Source of the DNA: Verrucomicrobiales bacterium
GTDB taxonomy: Bacteria > Verrucomicrobiota > Verrucomicrobiia > Limisphaerales > J093
Assembly: GCA_024233305.1 (NCBI GenBank)
Contig: JACKPV010000031.1
Location: 208,189 to 272,188 of the forward strand
DNA: 64,000 nt
Direction of reading: 5' to 3'
A program made the translations under genes and the position numbers. The notes beneath the pieces were generated by a model that was given only the letters and a program-made list of their open reading frames with translations, had not been told where the DNA came from and did not search any database. Positions 19,679 to 28,764 of the stretch are shown in pieces (position 1 is the first letter of the stretch; each line of letters begins with the position of its first letter).

Positions 19679-21181
19679 ATGAGCCAAGCCCCTGAAGCGA
19701 AGTCCGCGGGTCTGCCCATGACCAGCAAATGGGATCCCGCGCAACTCGAGCGCGACCAGCAAACGCTCATCGACCTGGATCGCCAACCGCTGTTGCCGCG
19801 CCTCCGGGGCTACTTCAAGCTCACGGGACCGGCCTGGATGCAAAGTGCCATGACGCTCGGCGCCGGCAGCGCCGCCGCGTCGGTCGTCGCGGGCGCGTTC
19901 TACGGTTACCAGCTGCTCTGGGTGCAGCCCATCGCCATGTTCCTCGGGGTTTGCATGATGATGGCCCTCGGCAACATCACGCTTACCAAGGGCGAACGCG
20001 CCTACCTCATCGTCGGGCGGGAACTCCATGTTTCCATCGCCTTCCTCTGGGCGCTGGCCACCGTGGTTTCGACGGTGATCTGGCACTTCGGGCAATACGC
20101 CCTGCTCGGTGGCGCTGTGTGGGATCTGGCGAACGTCGCGGGCTTCCGCAACCCGGTCGACCCCGCCACCGGCGAACCCACCTCCCGGGCGCTCGAAACC
20201 GCGGTACGCTTCGCCGGCGGCTTTCTGATTCTTGGGATCAACATCGTGCTGGTCTGGAGCTACGGATCGAAGCCGCGCGGCATCCGGCTCTACGAGACCT
20301 TCCTCCGGTGGATGATCCGCCTGGTTATGCTCGCCTTCCTGGTCGTGGTGATCGCCCAGGTGGCACGCAGCCGCGTCGATTTCAGCGGCATTCTGCGCGG
20401 CTTCACGGCGTTTCAAATCCCCGATCAACCCGGCGCCGCCACGACGATTCTCGGGGCCATCGGCGCGGCTGTCGGGATCAACATGACGTTCCTTTACCCC
20501 TACTCGATTCTGGCCAAGGGGTGGGGCCCACATCACAAGGGGCTGTCACGCTTCGACCTCGTAATGTCGCTCTTCGTGCCCTACGTGATCCTGACGTCGT
20601 TGATCATCGTCGGGATGGCGTCGACGGTTCACGACACGGCGGCCGGCTTCGGCACGACGCTCGCGAACAACCCGGCGATTGCCGCATTCAAGCCGATCGA
20701 TGCGGCGCAGGCGCTTTCCGGGGTGTGGGGCAGTTCGCTTGGCCGGATCGTGTTCGATCTCGGGTTCATGGGGATGGCGTGCGGCGCGATCAGTGCGCAC
20801 ATGGTCTGCGTGGGGTTCACGGTGTGCGAGATGTTCGGGCTTGAATACACGCCGCGGCGCTACCGGATGTTCACCCTGGTGCCGGCGATTGGCGTGCTCG
20901 GGGTGATGATCAAGAGCCCGATCTGGCTGCCGGTCCTCGCATCGGCGATTGCCTTCACCATGCTGCCCATCGCCTATCTCGTGTTCTTCATCCTGAACAA
21001 CAAGCGCCGTTACCTCGGCGACGCGGTGGGCCGCGGCTGGCGACGGGCGGTCTTCAACGCGATCCTGCTCGTGGCGCTGGCAATGGCCCTGATCGGCTCG
21101 GGCATCCAGATCAAAAACAAGGTGCTCAACAAGCTCTTCCCACCGCCGGCGGAACCGGCGGCGCGGACGGTTCAGCAATAG
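19679..21181 (+). CDS. Nramp-like divalent metal transporter family protein
   Basis: A 500-residue integral membrane protein with about 11 hydrophobic segments, beginning near GYFKLTGPAWMQSAMTLGAG. The fold and segment pattern fit the Nramp (natural resistance-associated macrophage protein) family common in Planctomycetes and Verrucomicrobia. The canonical DPGN metal motif of helix 1 is not present; the corresponding place reads TLGAGSAAAS, so the usual Mn/Fe substrate should not be assumed. The C-terminus is a short Pro/Ala tail. Its last 10 bases overlap the convergent radical SAM gene. Confidence 0.75.
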   Translation: MSQAPEAKSAGLPMTSKWDPAQLERDQQTLIDLDRQPLLPRLRGYFKLTGPAWMQSAMTLGAGSAAASVVAGAFYGYQLLWVQPIAMFLGVCMMMALGNITLTKGERAYLIVGRELHVSIAFLWALATVVSTVIWHFGQYALLGGAVWDLANVAGFRNPVDPATGEPTSRALETAVRFAGGFLILGINIVLVWSYGSKPRGIRLYETFLRWMIRLVMLAFLVVVIAQVARSRVDFSGILRGFTAFQIPDQPGAATTILGAIGAAVGINMTFLYPYSILAKGWGPHHKGLSRFDLVMSLFVPYVILTSLIIVGMASTVHDTAAGFGTTLANNPAIAAFKPIDAAQALSGVWGSSLGRIVFDLGFMGMACGAISAHMVCVGFTVCEMFGLEYTPRRYRMFTLVPAIGVLGVMIKSPIWLPVLASAIAFTMLPIAYLVFFILNNKRRYLGDAVGRGWRRAVFNAILLVALAMALIGSGIQIKNKVLNKLFPPPAEPAARTVQQ

Positions 21182-22047
21182 GTCTCCACCGCGAGGCCGG
21201 TGCGGGACCGGATCTGTGCCGCCTTGGCTTCAAGCTCCTCGGGCTCGAGGCGCGTGGCCCACGGTTCGGGGGTGGGCCGGGCGATGGTGTAAGCATGCAC
21301 CGCGAGGATTTGCCCGCCGCTCGCCCGCAGGTCGTTCAACCGCCGGCAGTAAGCCTCCAGTTCCGCCGCGGACATCGCCACCCCGTGCAGTTTGAAAAAC
21401 AGGGTCTGGATCACGATGGGGCGCCGGCGGGCGGTCTCGAGCAGGTTCGAGAGAATCCGCTCGAAACGGACATGGCTGCGGTTGACCTGGCGATAGTAGT
21501 CCTCCGTGCCGGCATCCAGCTTGCCCCAGATTTCACCCTGGTTGCCGTCCATGATTTCGAGCCCGCGCCGGACGCTTGCCTTATCCAGACCGGCGGCGTC
21601 GGTGATCAGGACGATCTTGGTTTCCGGCAATCGCTCGGCCTGCTTGACCCGCGCCACGAGCGCCACGCAGTCGTCGAAGTTCGGAATCATCGTCGGTTCG
21701 CCGTCGCCGCTGAAGGCGATGTCGCGAACCCGCCGCGTCAGTTCGGCCGCTTCCGCAAACTTGGGATCGGCCCCCAAACTCCCGTCCTTCGCGCTGCGGA
21801 TCACGGCGGTCAGTTCCGCTTCCAACTGCGGCAGGTCGACGCGGTCGGCGCGCCCGGGGGTGCGGCGGTCGACTTCGCAGTAAACGCAGTCGAAATTGCA
21901 GCGTTTGTCGGGGTTCAGGTTGACGCCAATCGACAGGCCGCCCGAACGCCGCGAAATCACCGGGTAGACGAAAACGAAGTCGTGATAGGTGCGGGAATGA
22001 TCCTTCACGGAAGTCCAGTCACTGGAAACGGTCTGCTTGTCAGCCAC
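21172..22047 (-). CDS. Radical SAM protein
   Basis: A 291-residue enzyme with the radical SAM cluster motif CNFDCVYC (CxxxCxxC, about residues 50-57) after NPDKR, a glycine-rich SAM-binding stretch FSGDGEPT, and a TIM-barrel-like remainder (IQTLFFKLHGVAMS). The family uses a [4Fe-4S] cluster to split S-adenosylmethionine; the substrate is unknown. No extra cluster domain is visible. The gene is convergent with the Nramp-like gene and overlaps it by 10 bp. It is divergent from the sulfatase gene at 22145, with a gap of under 100 bp. A sulfatase-maturing role is not supported, since anaerobic sulfatase-maturing enzymes carry additional C-terminal cysteine clusters. Confidence 0.85.
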   Translation of the reverse strand: MADKQTVSSDWTSVKDHSRTYHDFVFVYPVISRRSGGLSIGVNLNPDKRCNFDCVYCEVDRRTPGRADRVDLPQLEAELTAVIRSAKDGSLGADPKFAEAAELTRRVRDIAFSGDGEPTMIPNFDDCVALVARVKQAERLPETKIVLITDAAGLDKASVRRGLEIMDGNQGEIWGKLDAGTEDYYRQVNRSHVRFERILSNLLETARRRPIVIQTLFFKLHGVAMSAAELEAYCRRLNDLRASGGQILAVHAYTIARPTPEPWATRLEPEELEAKAAQIRSRTGLAVETYC

Positions 22048-22144
22048 GGCAGCAATCTAGCGGATGTCCCGCGGCGGGCAAAGCGCAACGTCGCGCCGGC
22101 CGGGCAGGCTTGATCCCATGGGCGCGCCGGTCGCAGGATGCGGC

Positions 22145-23629
22145 ATGCACAAGCCGACGAATCCGCGCCGTGCACGGCCCACCCTCCTGCTGGCGCTCCA
22201 CCTGTTCGCGCTCCCCTTCGCCGCGGCCGCTCCCGCGGGCAACCGGGCTGTTTCTCCGCGCCCGAATTTCGTCTTCTTTCTCGTCGACGACCTGGGCTGG
22301 GCGGATCTGGGCACGTATGGCAGCCGGTTTCACGAGACGCCGAACATCGACGCCCTCGCGGCGTCCGGGATGAAATTCGAGCAGGCCTATGCTGCGGGTT
22401 CGGTTTGTTCGCCGACCCGGGCCAGCATCATGACGGGGCGCCATCCAGTGCGGGTGGACATCACCGACTGGATCCCGGGCATGGAAGCCTCCCGCGCGCC
22501 CAAGCCGCGCTTCCAGCAAGTCACGGACGCCGATCACCTGGCGCTCGAAGAAGTCACGCTGGCCGAGGCCCTGCGCGAGACCGGTTACCAGACCTTCTTC
22601 GCCGGCAAATGGCATCTCGGCGGCGACGGCTTCCTGCCGACCGATCAGGGCTTCGACATCAACATCGGCGGCCACGACAAGGGCTCGCCTCCGGGCGGCT
22701 ACTACGCGCCCTACAAGAACCCCTACCTGCAGGCCAAACAGGACGGCGAATACCTGACGGAACGGCTCACCGCAGAGAGCGTGCGCTTCCTCGAAAAACG
22801 CGATGCCGCCCGCCCCTTCCTGCTCTACCTCGCCTACTACAACGTGCACACCCCGATCCAGGCCTATCGGAAGCGGGTCGGGCATTTCGAGGAAAAGGCG
22901 ACGGCGATGTTTGACGGCCCCGCGGACGTACTTGCGGAACGCCGCGGCAAATCCCGCACCCGCCAGGACCGGCCGGATTACGCCTCGATGGTGGCCGCTG
23001 TAGACGACAGCGTGGGCGCGATCTTGAAATCCCTCGAGGACCTGGAACTTGCGGACAACACCGTGGTCTTCTTCTTCTCGGACAACGGCGGTCTCTGCAC
23101 GGTGGGCAACCCGGGGCCGACCACGAATCTGCCGTTGCGTTCCGGCAAGGGCTGGCTCTACGAGGGCGGCATTCGCGAACCGCTGCTCGTGCGCGCGCCC
23201 GGCTTGACACGTCCCGGAAGCATTTGTCGCGCCCCGGTCGTGAGCATGGATTTCTTCCCCACCATGCTCGAACTGGCCGGCCTCCCACTGCGCCCCGAAC
23301 TCCATGCCGACGGGCAGAGTCTGGTGCCGTTCCTTCGCGGCCGGGCGCCGGTGGTCGAACGGACCCTTTGCTGGCATTACCCGCATTACCACGGCTCGAC
23401 GTGGACCCCAGGGGCAGCCATCCGCGACGGCGACTGGAAGCTGATCGAGTTTTACGAGTTCGATGAAGTCGAACTCTACAATCTGCACGACGACCCCGGC
23501 GAACGGGACGAGTTGGGCGCAACGAACCCGGCGAAGCGGGACGAACTCCGGGCGAGACTCCGGCGGTGGCAGGAACGCCTGGGGGCGCGGATGCCGGCGC
23601 TCAACCCGGGATTCGCTCCGGGGAGCTGA
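22145..23629 (+). CDS. Secreted sulfatase (S1 family)
   Basis: A 494-residue arylsulfatase-type enzyme. I start at the ATG at 22145 (MHKPTNPRRAR), which gives a clean signal peptide ending near AAAAPAG. The metal site DDLGWADLGTYGS begins the sulfatase fold. VCSPTRASIMTGRHP holds the CxPxR formylglycine motif, GKWHLGG follows, and DNGG is the second metal cluster. Cleavage of sulfate esters on polysaccharides is expected. The enzyme needs formylglycine conversion, and the FGE-like proteins at 6.3-10.5 kb are unlikely to provide it because they lack the enzyme's Cys pair. Confidence 0.92.
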   Translation: MHKPTNPRRARPTLLLALHLFALPFAAAAPAGNRAVSPRPNFVFFLVDDLGWADLGTYGSRFHETPNIDALAASGMKFEQAYAAGSVCSPTRASIMTGRHPVRVDITDWIPGMEASRAPKPRFQQVTDADHLALEEVTLAEALRETGYQTFFAGKWHLGGDGFLPTDQGFDINIGGHDKGSPPGGYYAPYKNPYLQAKQDGEYLTERLTAESVRFLEKRDAARPFLLYLAYYNVHTPIQAYRKRVGHFEEKATAMFDGPADVLAERRGKSRTRQDRPDYASMVAAVDDSVGAILKSLEDLELADNTVVFFFSDNGGLCTVGNPGPTTNLPLRSGKGWLYEGGIREPLLVRAPGLTRPGSICRAPVVSMDFFPTMLELAGLPLRPELHADGQSLVPFLRGRAPVVERTLCWHYPHYHGSTWTPGAAIRDGDWKLIEFYEFDEVELYNLHDDPGERDELGATNPAKRDELRARLRRWQERLGARMPALNPGFAPGS

Positions 23630-23670
23630 CCCGGAATTGCACGGGCGGAAAGCGTTGATCGGCGGTGCCG

Positions 23671-24507
23671 CTACTTGCGGCGCGTCGAGCGGTCCATGAG
23701 CCAGAACATGTCCTGATTGTTCGGCGAGGACACGTTGAGGTTGAGTTCCTGGCCGGGACGCAACGGCGGCGTCGTCCGCGAGTCCGCCCACTTCTTGATC
23801 TCGGAATGCCCGTCGGCGAAGGACAACCCCGCGGCGCCGTTGTGGTAGCTGGCAGGATAATCGACGATCCGCCAGGACTGGGGCGCGTCCGGATAACCGG
23901 TCATGCCGACCACGAATTCACCGTCGTTGATGCTGTCCTCGCGTTCGTCGAGGAACACCCACGTGCGCGTCGGCCCGGGCTCGGTGAGATCGCTCGTCTT
24001 GTAGTAGACGCGGAACCCGCCCCCGAACGCCTCGACGTCGGTCGAGTTGAACCAGGCGTTCATCGCGATGCTCCGCACCCGGGGGCGGGTGGCCCCGTCG
24101 ACCTTGACGGCGCTCTTGTCGGCAGGGCATTTCCAGATGCCCTCGTTGTTGCCGCAGTAGCTCCAGAGCAGGCTCTTGTGGATGTCCTGTTCCACGTCCC
24201 AGTTGCTGCGGTTGTTCGGATTGAAATTGAGATTGCCGTTCACCCACTGGCCCGGCCCGTAGGAGGGCGGCACACGTTCCTGGAAATCGTCGATGTAAAA
24301 CTGCCACGCCAGCATCATCTGCCGGCCGTTGTTGAGGCAGGCGATCCCCTGGGCCTTCGCCTTGGCGCGCGAAAGCGCCGGCAGCAGCATCCCCGCCAGG
24401 ATGGCGATGATGGCAATGACGACGAGAAGTTCGATGAGGGTGAAGCCGCCCTTGGACTCAGGGCGGAACCGCCTCCCGCAAGCCGTGTCGGATTTCATGC
24501 GAAACAT
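23671..24507 (-). CDS. Type II pseudopilin with H-X9-DG domain
   Basis: A 278-residue protein with a prepilin peptidase site and hydrophobic helix (GGFTLIELLVVIAIIAILAG, about residues 20-39). It has two cysteine-containing loops (ACLNNGRQMMLAWQFY, IWKCPADKS) and ends with YHNGAAGLSFADGH, the H-X9-DG motif of the DUF1559-like pseudopilin group. After cleavage the mature protein would be methylated and assembled by the GspE/GspF machinery. Such proteins are heavily expanded in Verrucomicrobia and Planctomycetes. It is convergent with the sulfatase. The ATG at 24507 could be shortened to MKSDTA without affecting the motif. Confidence 0.88.
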   Translation of the reverse strand: MFRMKSDTACGRRFRPESKGGFTLIELLVVIAIIAILAGMLLPALSRAKAKAQGIACLNNGRQMMLAWQFYIDDFQERVPPSYGPGQWVNGNLNFNPNNRSNWDVEQDIHKSLLWSYCGNNEGIWKCPADKSAVKVDGATRPRVRSIAMNAWFNSTDVEAFGGGFRVYYKTSDLTEPGPTRTWVFLDEREDSINDGEFVVGMTGYPDAPQSWRIVDYPASYHNGAAGLSFADGHSEIKKWADSRTTPPLRPGQELNLNVSSPNNQDMFWLMDRSTRRK

Positions 24508-24750
24508 CAGTTGATCAGAGCGAATGCGGCGACCCTACGTCGCCCGTCGGACGGCAGCAAATGGTATTTTCCGGGCTTGGCGCCGGTGCCCGGAGCGCCT
24601 GAAGACGCGGTTCACCGGGTCCGCTTCCAGGACGTTCCCGGTCCGCCGCGGTCCAACCTGACGGACGACGGCGCGAACCGGCGGCGGCGCCTCCGGCAGA
24701 TCGGATGAAAAAGAACCCGGACGGCGGGTTTGTTTCCGTGGAATGCGCAA

Positions 24751-25254
24751 ATGGAGTCAAACGCGATCAACGAACTCGGTCAGTTGTTCGAGCAGGAGGC
24801 GGGGGCGCTGGTCCTCTATGCGCGACAATGGCTCGAGTGCCACGCTGCGGAGGATGCCGTGCAGGATGCCTTCATTGATCTCGTAAACTGCCGGCGCCCA
24901 CCGCCCCACCCGAAGCCCTGGCTCTATCGCGCGGTGCGCTACCGGGCGCTGAAATCGCTGCGCACCGACCGCCGCCGCGGGCGCCGCGAGGCCCGGGTGA
25001 CCGAAGCAGCCGAATCGCTCATCGAAGGCGGTCCCGCCGACGCCATCGACGCCCACGAGGCCGGGCAGGCGCTCGCCGGACTGCCGCCCGAGGATCGCGA
25101 GATCATTACCCTGCGCATCTGGGGAGGTCTCACCCTCGAGCAAATCGCCGGGATCACCGAAAGCTCCGTCGCCACCGTGTTCCGACGATACCGGGCCGGA
25201 CTCGATCAACTCCGCCAACGACTGGAACCAACATGCAAGACCTCCCCTCATTGA
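24751..25254 (+). CDS. ECF-type RNA polymerase sigma factor
   Basis: A 167-residue sigma-70 family factor read from the ATG at 24751. Region 2 includes YARQWLECHAAEDAVQDAFIDLV (shown in part) and PKPWLYRAVRYRALKSLR. Region 4 is LPPEDREIITLRIWGGLTLEQIA followed by the recognition helix region TESSVATVFRRYRAGLDQL. It directs polymerase to a small regulon, normally held inactive by a membrane anti-sigma factor. The next gene overlaps it by 22 bp and encodes a small single-pass membrane protein, a plausible anti-sigma partner. The four plus-strand genes to 28569 appear to be one operon. Confidence 0.85.
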   Translation: MESNAINELGQLFEQEAGALVLYARQWLECHAAEDAVQDAFIDLVNCRRPPPHPKPWLYRAVRYRALKSLRTDRRRGRREARVTEAAESLIEGGPADAIDAHEAGQALAGLPPEDREIITLRIWGGLTLEQIAGITESSVATVFRRYRAGLDQLRQRLEPTCKTSPH

Positions 25255-25757
25255 GTCCGAACGAACGGGAACTCGAAGCCCGCCTCGGACGGCTGCATCC
25301 CGCGTCCCCCGCAATCCGCCGCGACGCGCTGATGTTCCGGGCAGGCCAGGCCGCCGGCCAGCGGCTGGCCCGGCGGTGGCGGGTTGCGACAATGACCCTG
25401 CTGGCCTGTGGTCTGGTCGCTGGATGGCCCCGTCCTGCCTTCCGAAACGGCGCGGACACGCGTCAACGCCTGGTCTCCGCCACGACTTCCTCACCGCCCG
25501 CCCCCGCCGTGACTTACCCGGCGCCCGCCGGAACGCTGCCCGTGGTGGCGTCGGTTCCGCTCCCGCGGCGCGCCGTGGCCCACTACTTGTTGCTGCGCGA
25601 ACAGGTCGTCCGCGAAGGCCTCGAAGCCCTGCCGTCGGTCCGCTGGGCGCCTTTGCCCGAGGCGGCCCTGATGACCGCCGGCGCCTGGCGCCCGCGCGGC
25701 GCGGAAGCAGCTCCCCTTTGGCCGGACAATCCCAACGAAAGGAGAAAACGATCATGA
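25233..25757 (+). CDS. Small single-pass membrane protein, candidate anti-sigma factor
   Basis: A 174-residue protein with an N-terminal cytoplasmic part (about 1-48), one membrane segment (VATMTLLACGLVAGW), and a Pro/Ala-rich periplasmic part. No zinc-binding HxxxCxxC motif of ZAS anti-sigma factors is present, so the anti-sigma assignment rests on position and topology. It overlaps the sigma gene by 22 bp and its stop codon overlaps the next start (ATGA at 25754-25757), which suggests translational coupling both ways. Confidence 0.7.
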   Translation: MQDLPSLSPNERELEARLGRLHPASPAIRRDALMFRAGQAAGQRLARRWRVATMTLLACGLVAGWPRPAFRNGADTRQRLVSATTSSPPAPAVTYPAPAGTLPVVASVPLPRRAVAHYLLLREQVVREGLEALPSVRWAPLPEAALMTAGAWRPRGAEAAPLWPDNPNERRKRS

Positions 25758-27184
25758 AGACTTCACTTCAACCCAAGCCCCACCGGCTGGCCCTCGGCCT
25801 GGCGGCTCTGGCGGCGGGCTCCGCGCTGGCAGTCGCCGGTGAGCGCGGCCCGGTCCGCTTCACCGTGGATCCCATGGGCGAACCGGTGCCCGCCCTGCGT
25901 TACACCCTGGTGGACGAGAAGATCGACCAGACCCCCGGCAACGCCGCCCTCGCCTATCAACGCGTGGCCCGGATGCTGGCCGCGGACAAGACCTGGACCG
26001 AACAGAAGGACCAATGGACGGACTGGCTCGGCATGCCGCTTGCCGATTTCCCCCCCGACGCCGTTCGCCAACTGCTGGACCAGCATCGGAACAACCTCGA
26101 GCAACTGCTGAAGGCCACGCGCTACGAGCAATGCGACTGGGGCACACGCATCCGGGAGGAGGGCTTCAGCGCCCTGTTACCCCATCTGGCCGAGTTGCGG
26201 GGAACTGCACGGCTGCTGGCGTTGGACATCCGCCGGCTCGTTCGCGAAGGCCGCTATGACGAGGCCGTCGTCCGACTGCGGGCCGGCATGACGCTGGCCC
26301 GCCACGCGGCCGCCGGGGACCTGCTGATCGAGGGGCTCGTCGGCGTGGCCATCGCCAACACCATGCTGGACCGCATCGAGGAGATGATCAGCCAGCCGGA
26401 CGCCCCGAACCTCTATTGGGCGCTCGCCGACCTTCCGCCGGGCTATCTCAGCGCCTGGCAATCCACCCGCTGGGAGCGCAGTTGCGTTTACGTCGAACTC
26501 CCCTTGCTCCGGTTCGCTTCCGACCAAGCCGTAACCGCCGACGATTTCCGGCGCGCCATCAGCGACTTCCAAAGCCTCGCCGGCGGCGACGTCCGCCCGG
26601 GATGGCTGCCCCCCGAGGAAGCACAGGCCCTGCACGCGGCCGGCATCGGACTCGCCGCCTACCCGCGCGCCTGTCAGCAACTCATCGCCCGCGGAAGATC
26701 CGCCGAAGAGGTGCAGCAGATGTCCGTGGCCCGGGTCCTGACCACCTACATCGGCGAATCCTATGCCATCCTGCGCGACGACCTGTTCAAGTGGTTCGCG
26801 CTCCCGTACCAGCAGGCGCGCAGGGGCATCGAGCAGGCAGACGCGGATCTCCAAAAGGCGATCGTGAACGATCCCGTGGGATCGATCATTCCCCGCCTCG
26901 TGTTGCCCTCGCTGAACCGGGTGTTGGACCGGTTCGTTGATTTGGACCGCCGTCTGGCTGCCCTGCGATGCGTCGAAGCAATCCGGGCCCACGCCGTCGG
27001 TTTGGAAGGAGAACTGCCGACGTCCCTTGCGGAGCTGCGACCGTTGCCCGCGCCGCTGGATCCCGTCACCGGCGCGCCGTTCGGTTATCGAATCGAAGCG
27101 GCCACCGCTCATCTCGAAAGCCCGAAGGCCCCCGACGGCGAGCGGCCCGGCGCCTTGGAATACCTGATCACCTTGCGGCCATGA
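25754..27184 (+). CDS. Exported hypothetical protein, third gene of the sigma operon
   Basis: A 476-residue protein starting at 25754 (MKTSLQPK), preceded by AAAGGAG at about 9 bp. The signal peptide ends near SALAVAG. The mature part is helical, with repeated Tyr/Trp/Arg-rich segments (ATRYEQCDWGTRIREEGFSA), and its last ~70 residues (PLDPVTGAPFGYRIE) resemble the tail of other PVC-group secreted proteins that carry a type-II-secretion-like end. I do not recognise a named domain. It is coupled to the upstream membrane protein by an ATGA overlap. Confidence 0.75.
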   Translation: MKTSLQPKPHRLALGLAALAAGSALAVAGERGPVRFTVDPMGEPVPALRYTLVDEKIDQTPGNAALAYQRVARMLAADKTWTEQKDQWTDWLGMPLADFPPDAVRQLLDQHRNNLEQLLKATRYEQCDWGTRIREEGFSALLPHLAELRGTARLLALDIRRLVREGRYDEAVVRLRAGMTLARHAAAGDLLIEGLVGVAIANTMLDRIEEMISQPDAPNLYWALADLPPGYLSAWQSTRWERSCVYVELPLLRFASDQAVTADDFRRAISDFQSLAGGDVRPGWLPPEEAQALHAAGIGLAAYPRACQQLIARGRSAEEVQQMSVARVLTTYIGESYAILRDDLFKWFALPYQQARRGIEQADADLQKAIVNDPVGSIIPRLVLPSLNRVLDRFVDLDRRLAALRCVEAIRAHAVGLEGELPTSLAELRPLPAPLDPVTGAPFGYRIEAATAHLESPKAPDGERPGALEYLITLRP

Positions 27185-27231
27185 AACCCGCTGCTTCCCC
27201 CCGCCTCATCGAGGCCATCCGAGGAAAAACC

Positions 27232-28569
27232 ATGAAAACGCTTCCCTTCACCGTTCTGCTTTCGCTCGCGACGGGACTGATTCAGCCGGCCAGCGCCGCG
27301 CTCCCTGAACCGATTGCGACCTTCGCCGACGAATACACGGTCTGCGTCTCGCGTATCGATCCGGAAAGGCTCGATCTCCAGGCTTGGACCGACGCGATCC
27401 TCGATGCCGCCCCCGACCAGCGAACCGCACTGGCCGAACCGCTGGGACAGTTCGTGCGAGTCGCCCGGACCTGGCTCGACCAATTCCGCGCCGCGGGCGG
27501 CCGGAACATCCACGCCCTGCTGAGTTTGAGTTATCTGGGCACCGAACCGCCCGTGCTTCTGATCGCTACCGTCGCTCCCGGCGGTGACGCCGCCCGGCTG
27601 CAAGATGTCCTCGCGCCCATTGCCAGGGAACTCCACGCCGAGAGCCGGGTCTTGTCCGGCTGCGTCGCGATAGCCCCGGCGGGGGTCTGGAGGCTGCGCG
27701 AATCGTCGTCCCTTCGACCGCCGTCGGCGCGGCTGGCCGAGGCGCTGGCCGATTCGGAGCCGGCGCTGGCGACGGTGACTTTCGCTCCATACGCTGAGGC
27801 TTCCCGGGTGCTGGAGGAGTTGATGCCGCGTCTGCCAATGGTGGTCGGCGGGGGTTCGAGCACGATGTTGGGTCAAGGGGTGCATTGGGCGAAACTCACC
27901 CTCCAACCGCCGCCCGCTGTCGCCCTCGAAGCGATGGTGCGCTCGCGGGATGGCGCCGCAGCGGCGGCCTTGCAGGAAATCTGCCAACGCGGCCTCAACG
28001 CAATCGGTACGATTCCCGAAGTCCGCCACCAGGCCGCTGCGTGGCCGGACATCCAGACCGCCCTGACTCCGGTCGTCGACGGGAATTCGCTCCGGGTCCA
28101 ACTCGGTCGGGAACAACTCACCACCATCGCGCGCCAACTGCTGGCCCCGGCGCTCACGGACGCGAGGCGGAAGGCCGCGCGGATCATGGTGTTGAACCAG
28201 CTCAAACAGCTCGCCCTGGGCCTGATCATGTACGCCGACGATCATCAACAACAGCTCCCGGCCCACTTGGTGGACATCCTGCCGTATATCGGCACGGCCA
28301 ACGTGCTGCTGGCGCCGAATTCAGCGGTCGAACCCCCCGCCGACCTCCAGCAACAGGATCGCGCGGCTCAGGTGGCCTGGGTGGACGCGCACAGCCCGTT
28401 CATCCTCCACCTCCGCGAAGTCGCCATGAAGTCCATCCAATCGCCCTCAACAACGCTCCTGGTCTATCAGAAAACGGACACGGCGATTGACGGCCAAGTG
28501 GGCGCCGCGTTCGCCGACGGCCACGCCGAACTCATGTCCGCGCAGAAACTCGCGGAGAAGTTGAAGTAG
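27232..28569 (+). CDS. Exported protein with C-terminal pseudopilin-like domain
   Basis: A 445-residue protein. I choose the ATG at 27232 because GAGGA lies 6 bp upstream and the signal peptide (MKTLPFTVLLSLATG to ASAAL) begins there; an in-frame ATG at 27181 overlaps the previous stop. Residues ~25-310 form an unrecognised domain. From about residue 322, VLNQLKQLALGLIMYADDHQ and FADGHAE closely match the globular core of the window's pseudopilins, yet the N-terminal prepilin helix is absent. A pseudopilin head has apparently been fused to a secreted protein. Expression with the sigma operon suggests an envelope-stress or surface function. Confidence 0.75.
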   Translation: MKTLPFTVLLSLATGLIQPASAALPEPIATFADEYTVCVSRIDPERLDLQAWTDAILDAAPDQRTALAEPLGQFVRVARTWLDQFRAAGGRNIHALLSLSYLGTEPPVLLIATVAPGGDAARLQDVLAPIARELHAESRVLSGCVAIAPAGVWRLRESSSLRPPSARLAEALADSEPALATVTFAPYAEASRVLEELMPRLPMVVGGGSSTMLGQGVHWAKLTLQPPPAVALEAMVRSRDGAAAAALQEICQRGLNAIGTIPEVRHQAAAWPDIQTALTPVVDGNSLRVQLGREQLTTIARQLLAPALTDARRKAARIMVLNQLKQLALGLIMYADDHQQQLPAHLVDILPYIGTANVLLAPNSAVEPPADLQQQDRAAQVAWVDAHSPFILHLREVAMKSIQSPSTTLLVYQKTDTAIDGQVGAAFADGHAELMSAQKLAEKLK

Positions 28570-28764
28570 CGAAGCCGGCAACAGGGCGGACCGGCGCGTT
28601 CAAACGGACGGCTCCGCGCTCGCTCGAGCTTCATCCCGCGTCGCCCCCGGGGCTGCCCGGAGCGACGCGGACCGCGCAGAGGCGGCCGGGTTTTGGATTG
28701 CTCCCGCCGATGCTGCGGGCGAACTTCGCGGCGGAATCCGGTGGTTCCGGATGTCCCACCACGC

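Noticed and set aside
22040..23791. Long antisense frame opposite the sulfatase
   Set aside because: It is a shadow typical of GC-rich DNA; the plus strand shows a complete sulfatase with signal peptide and CxPxR.
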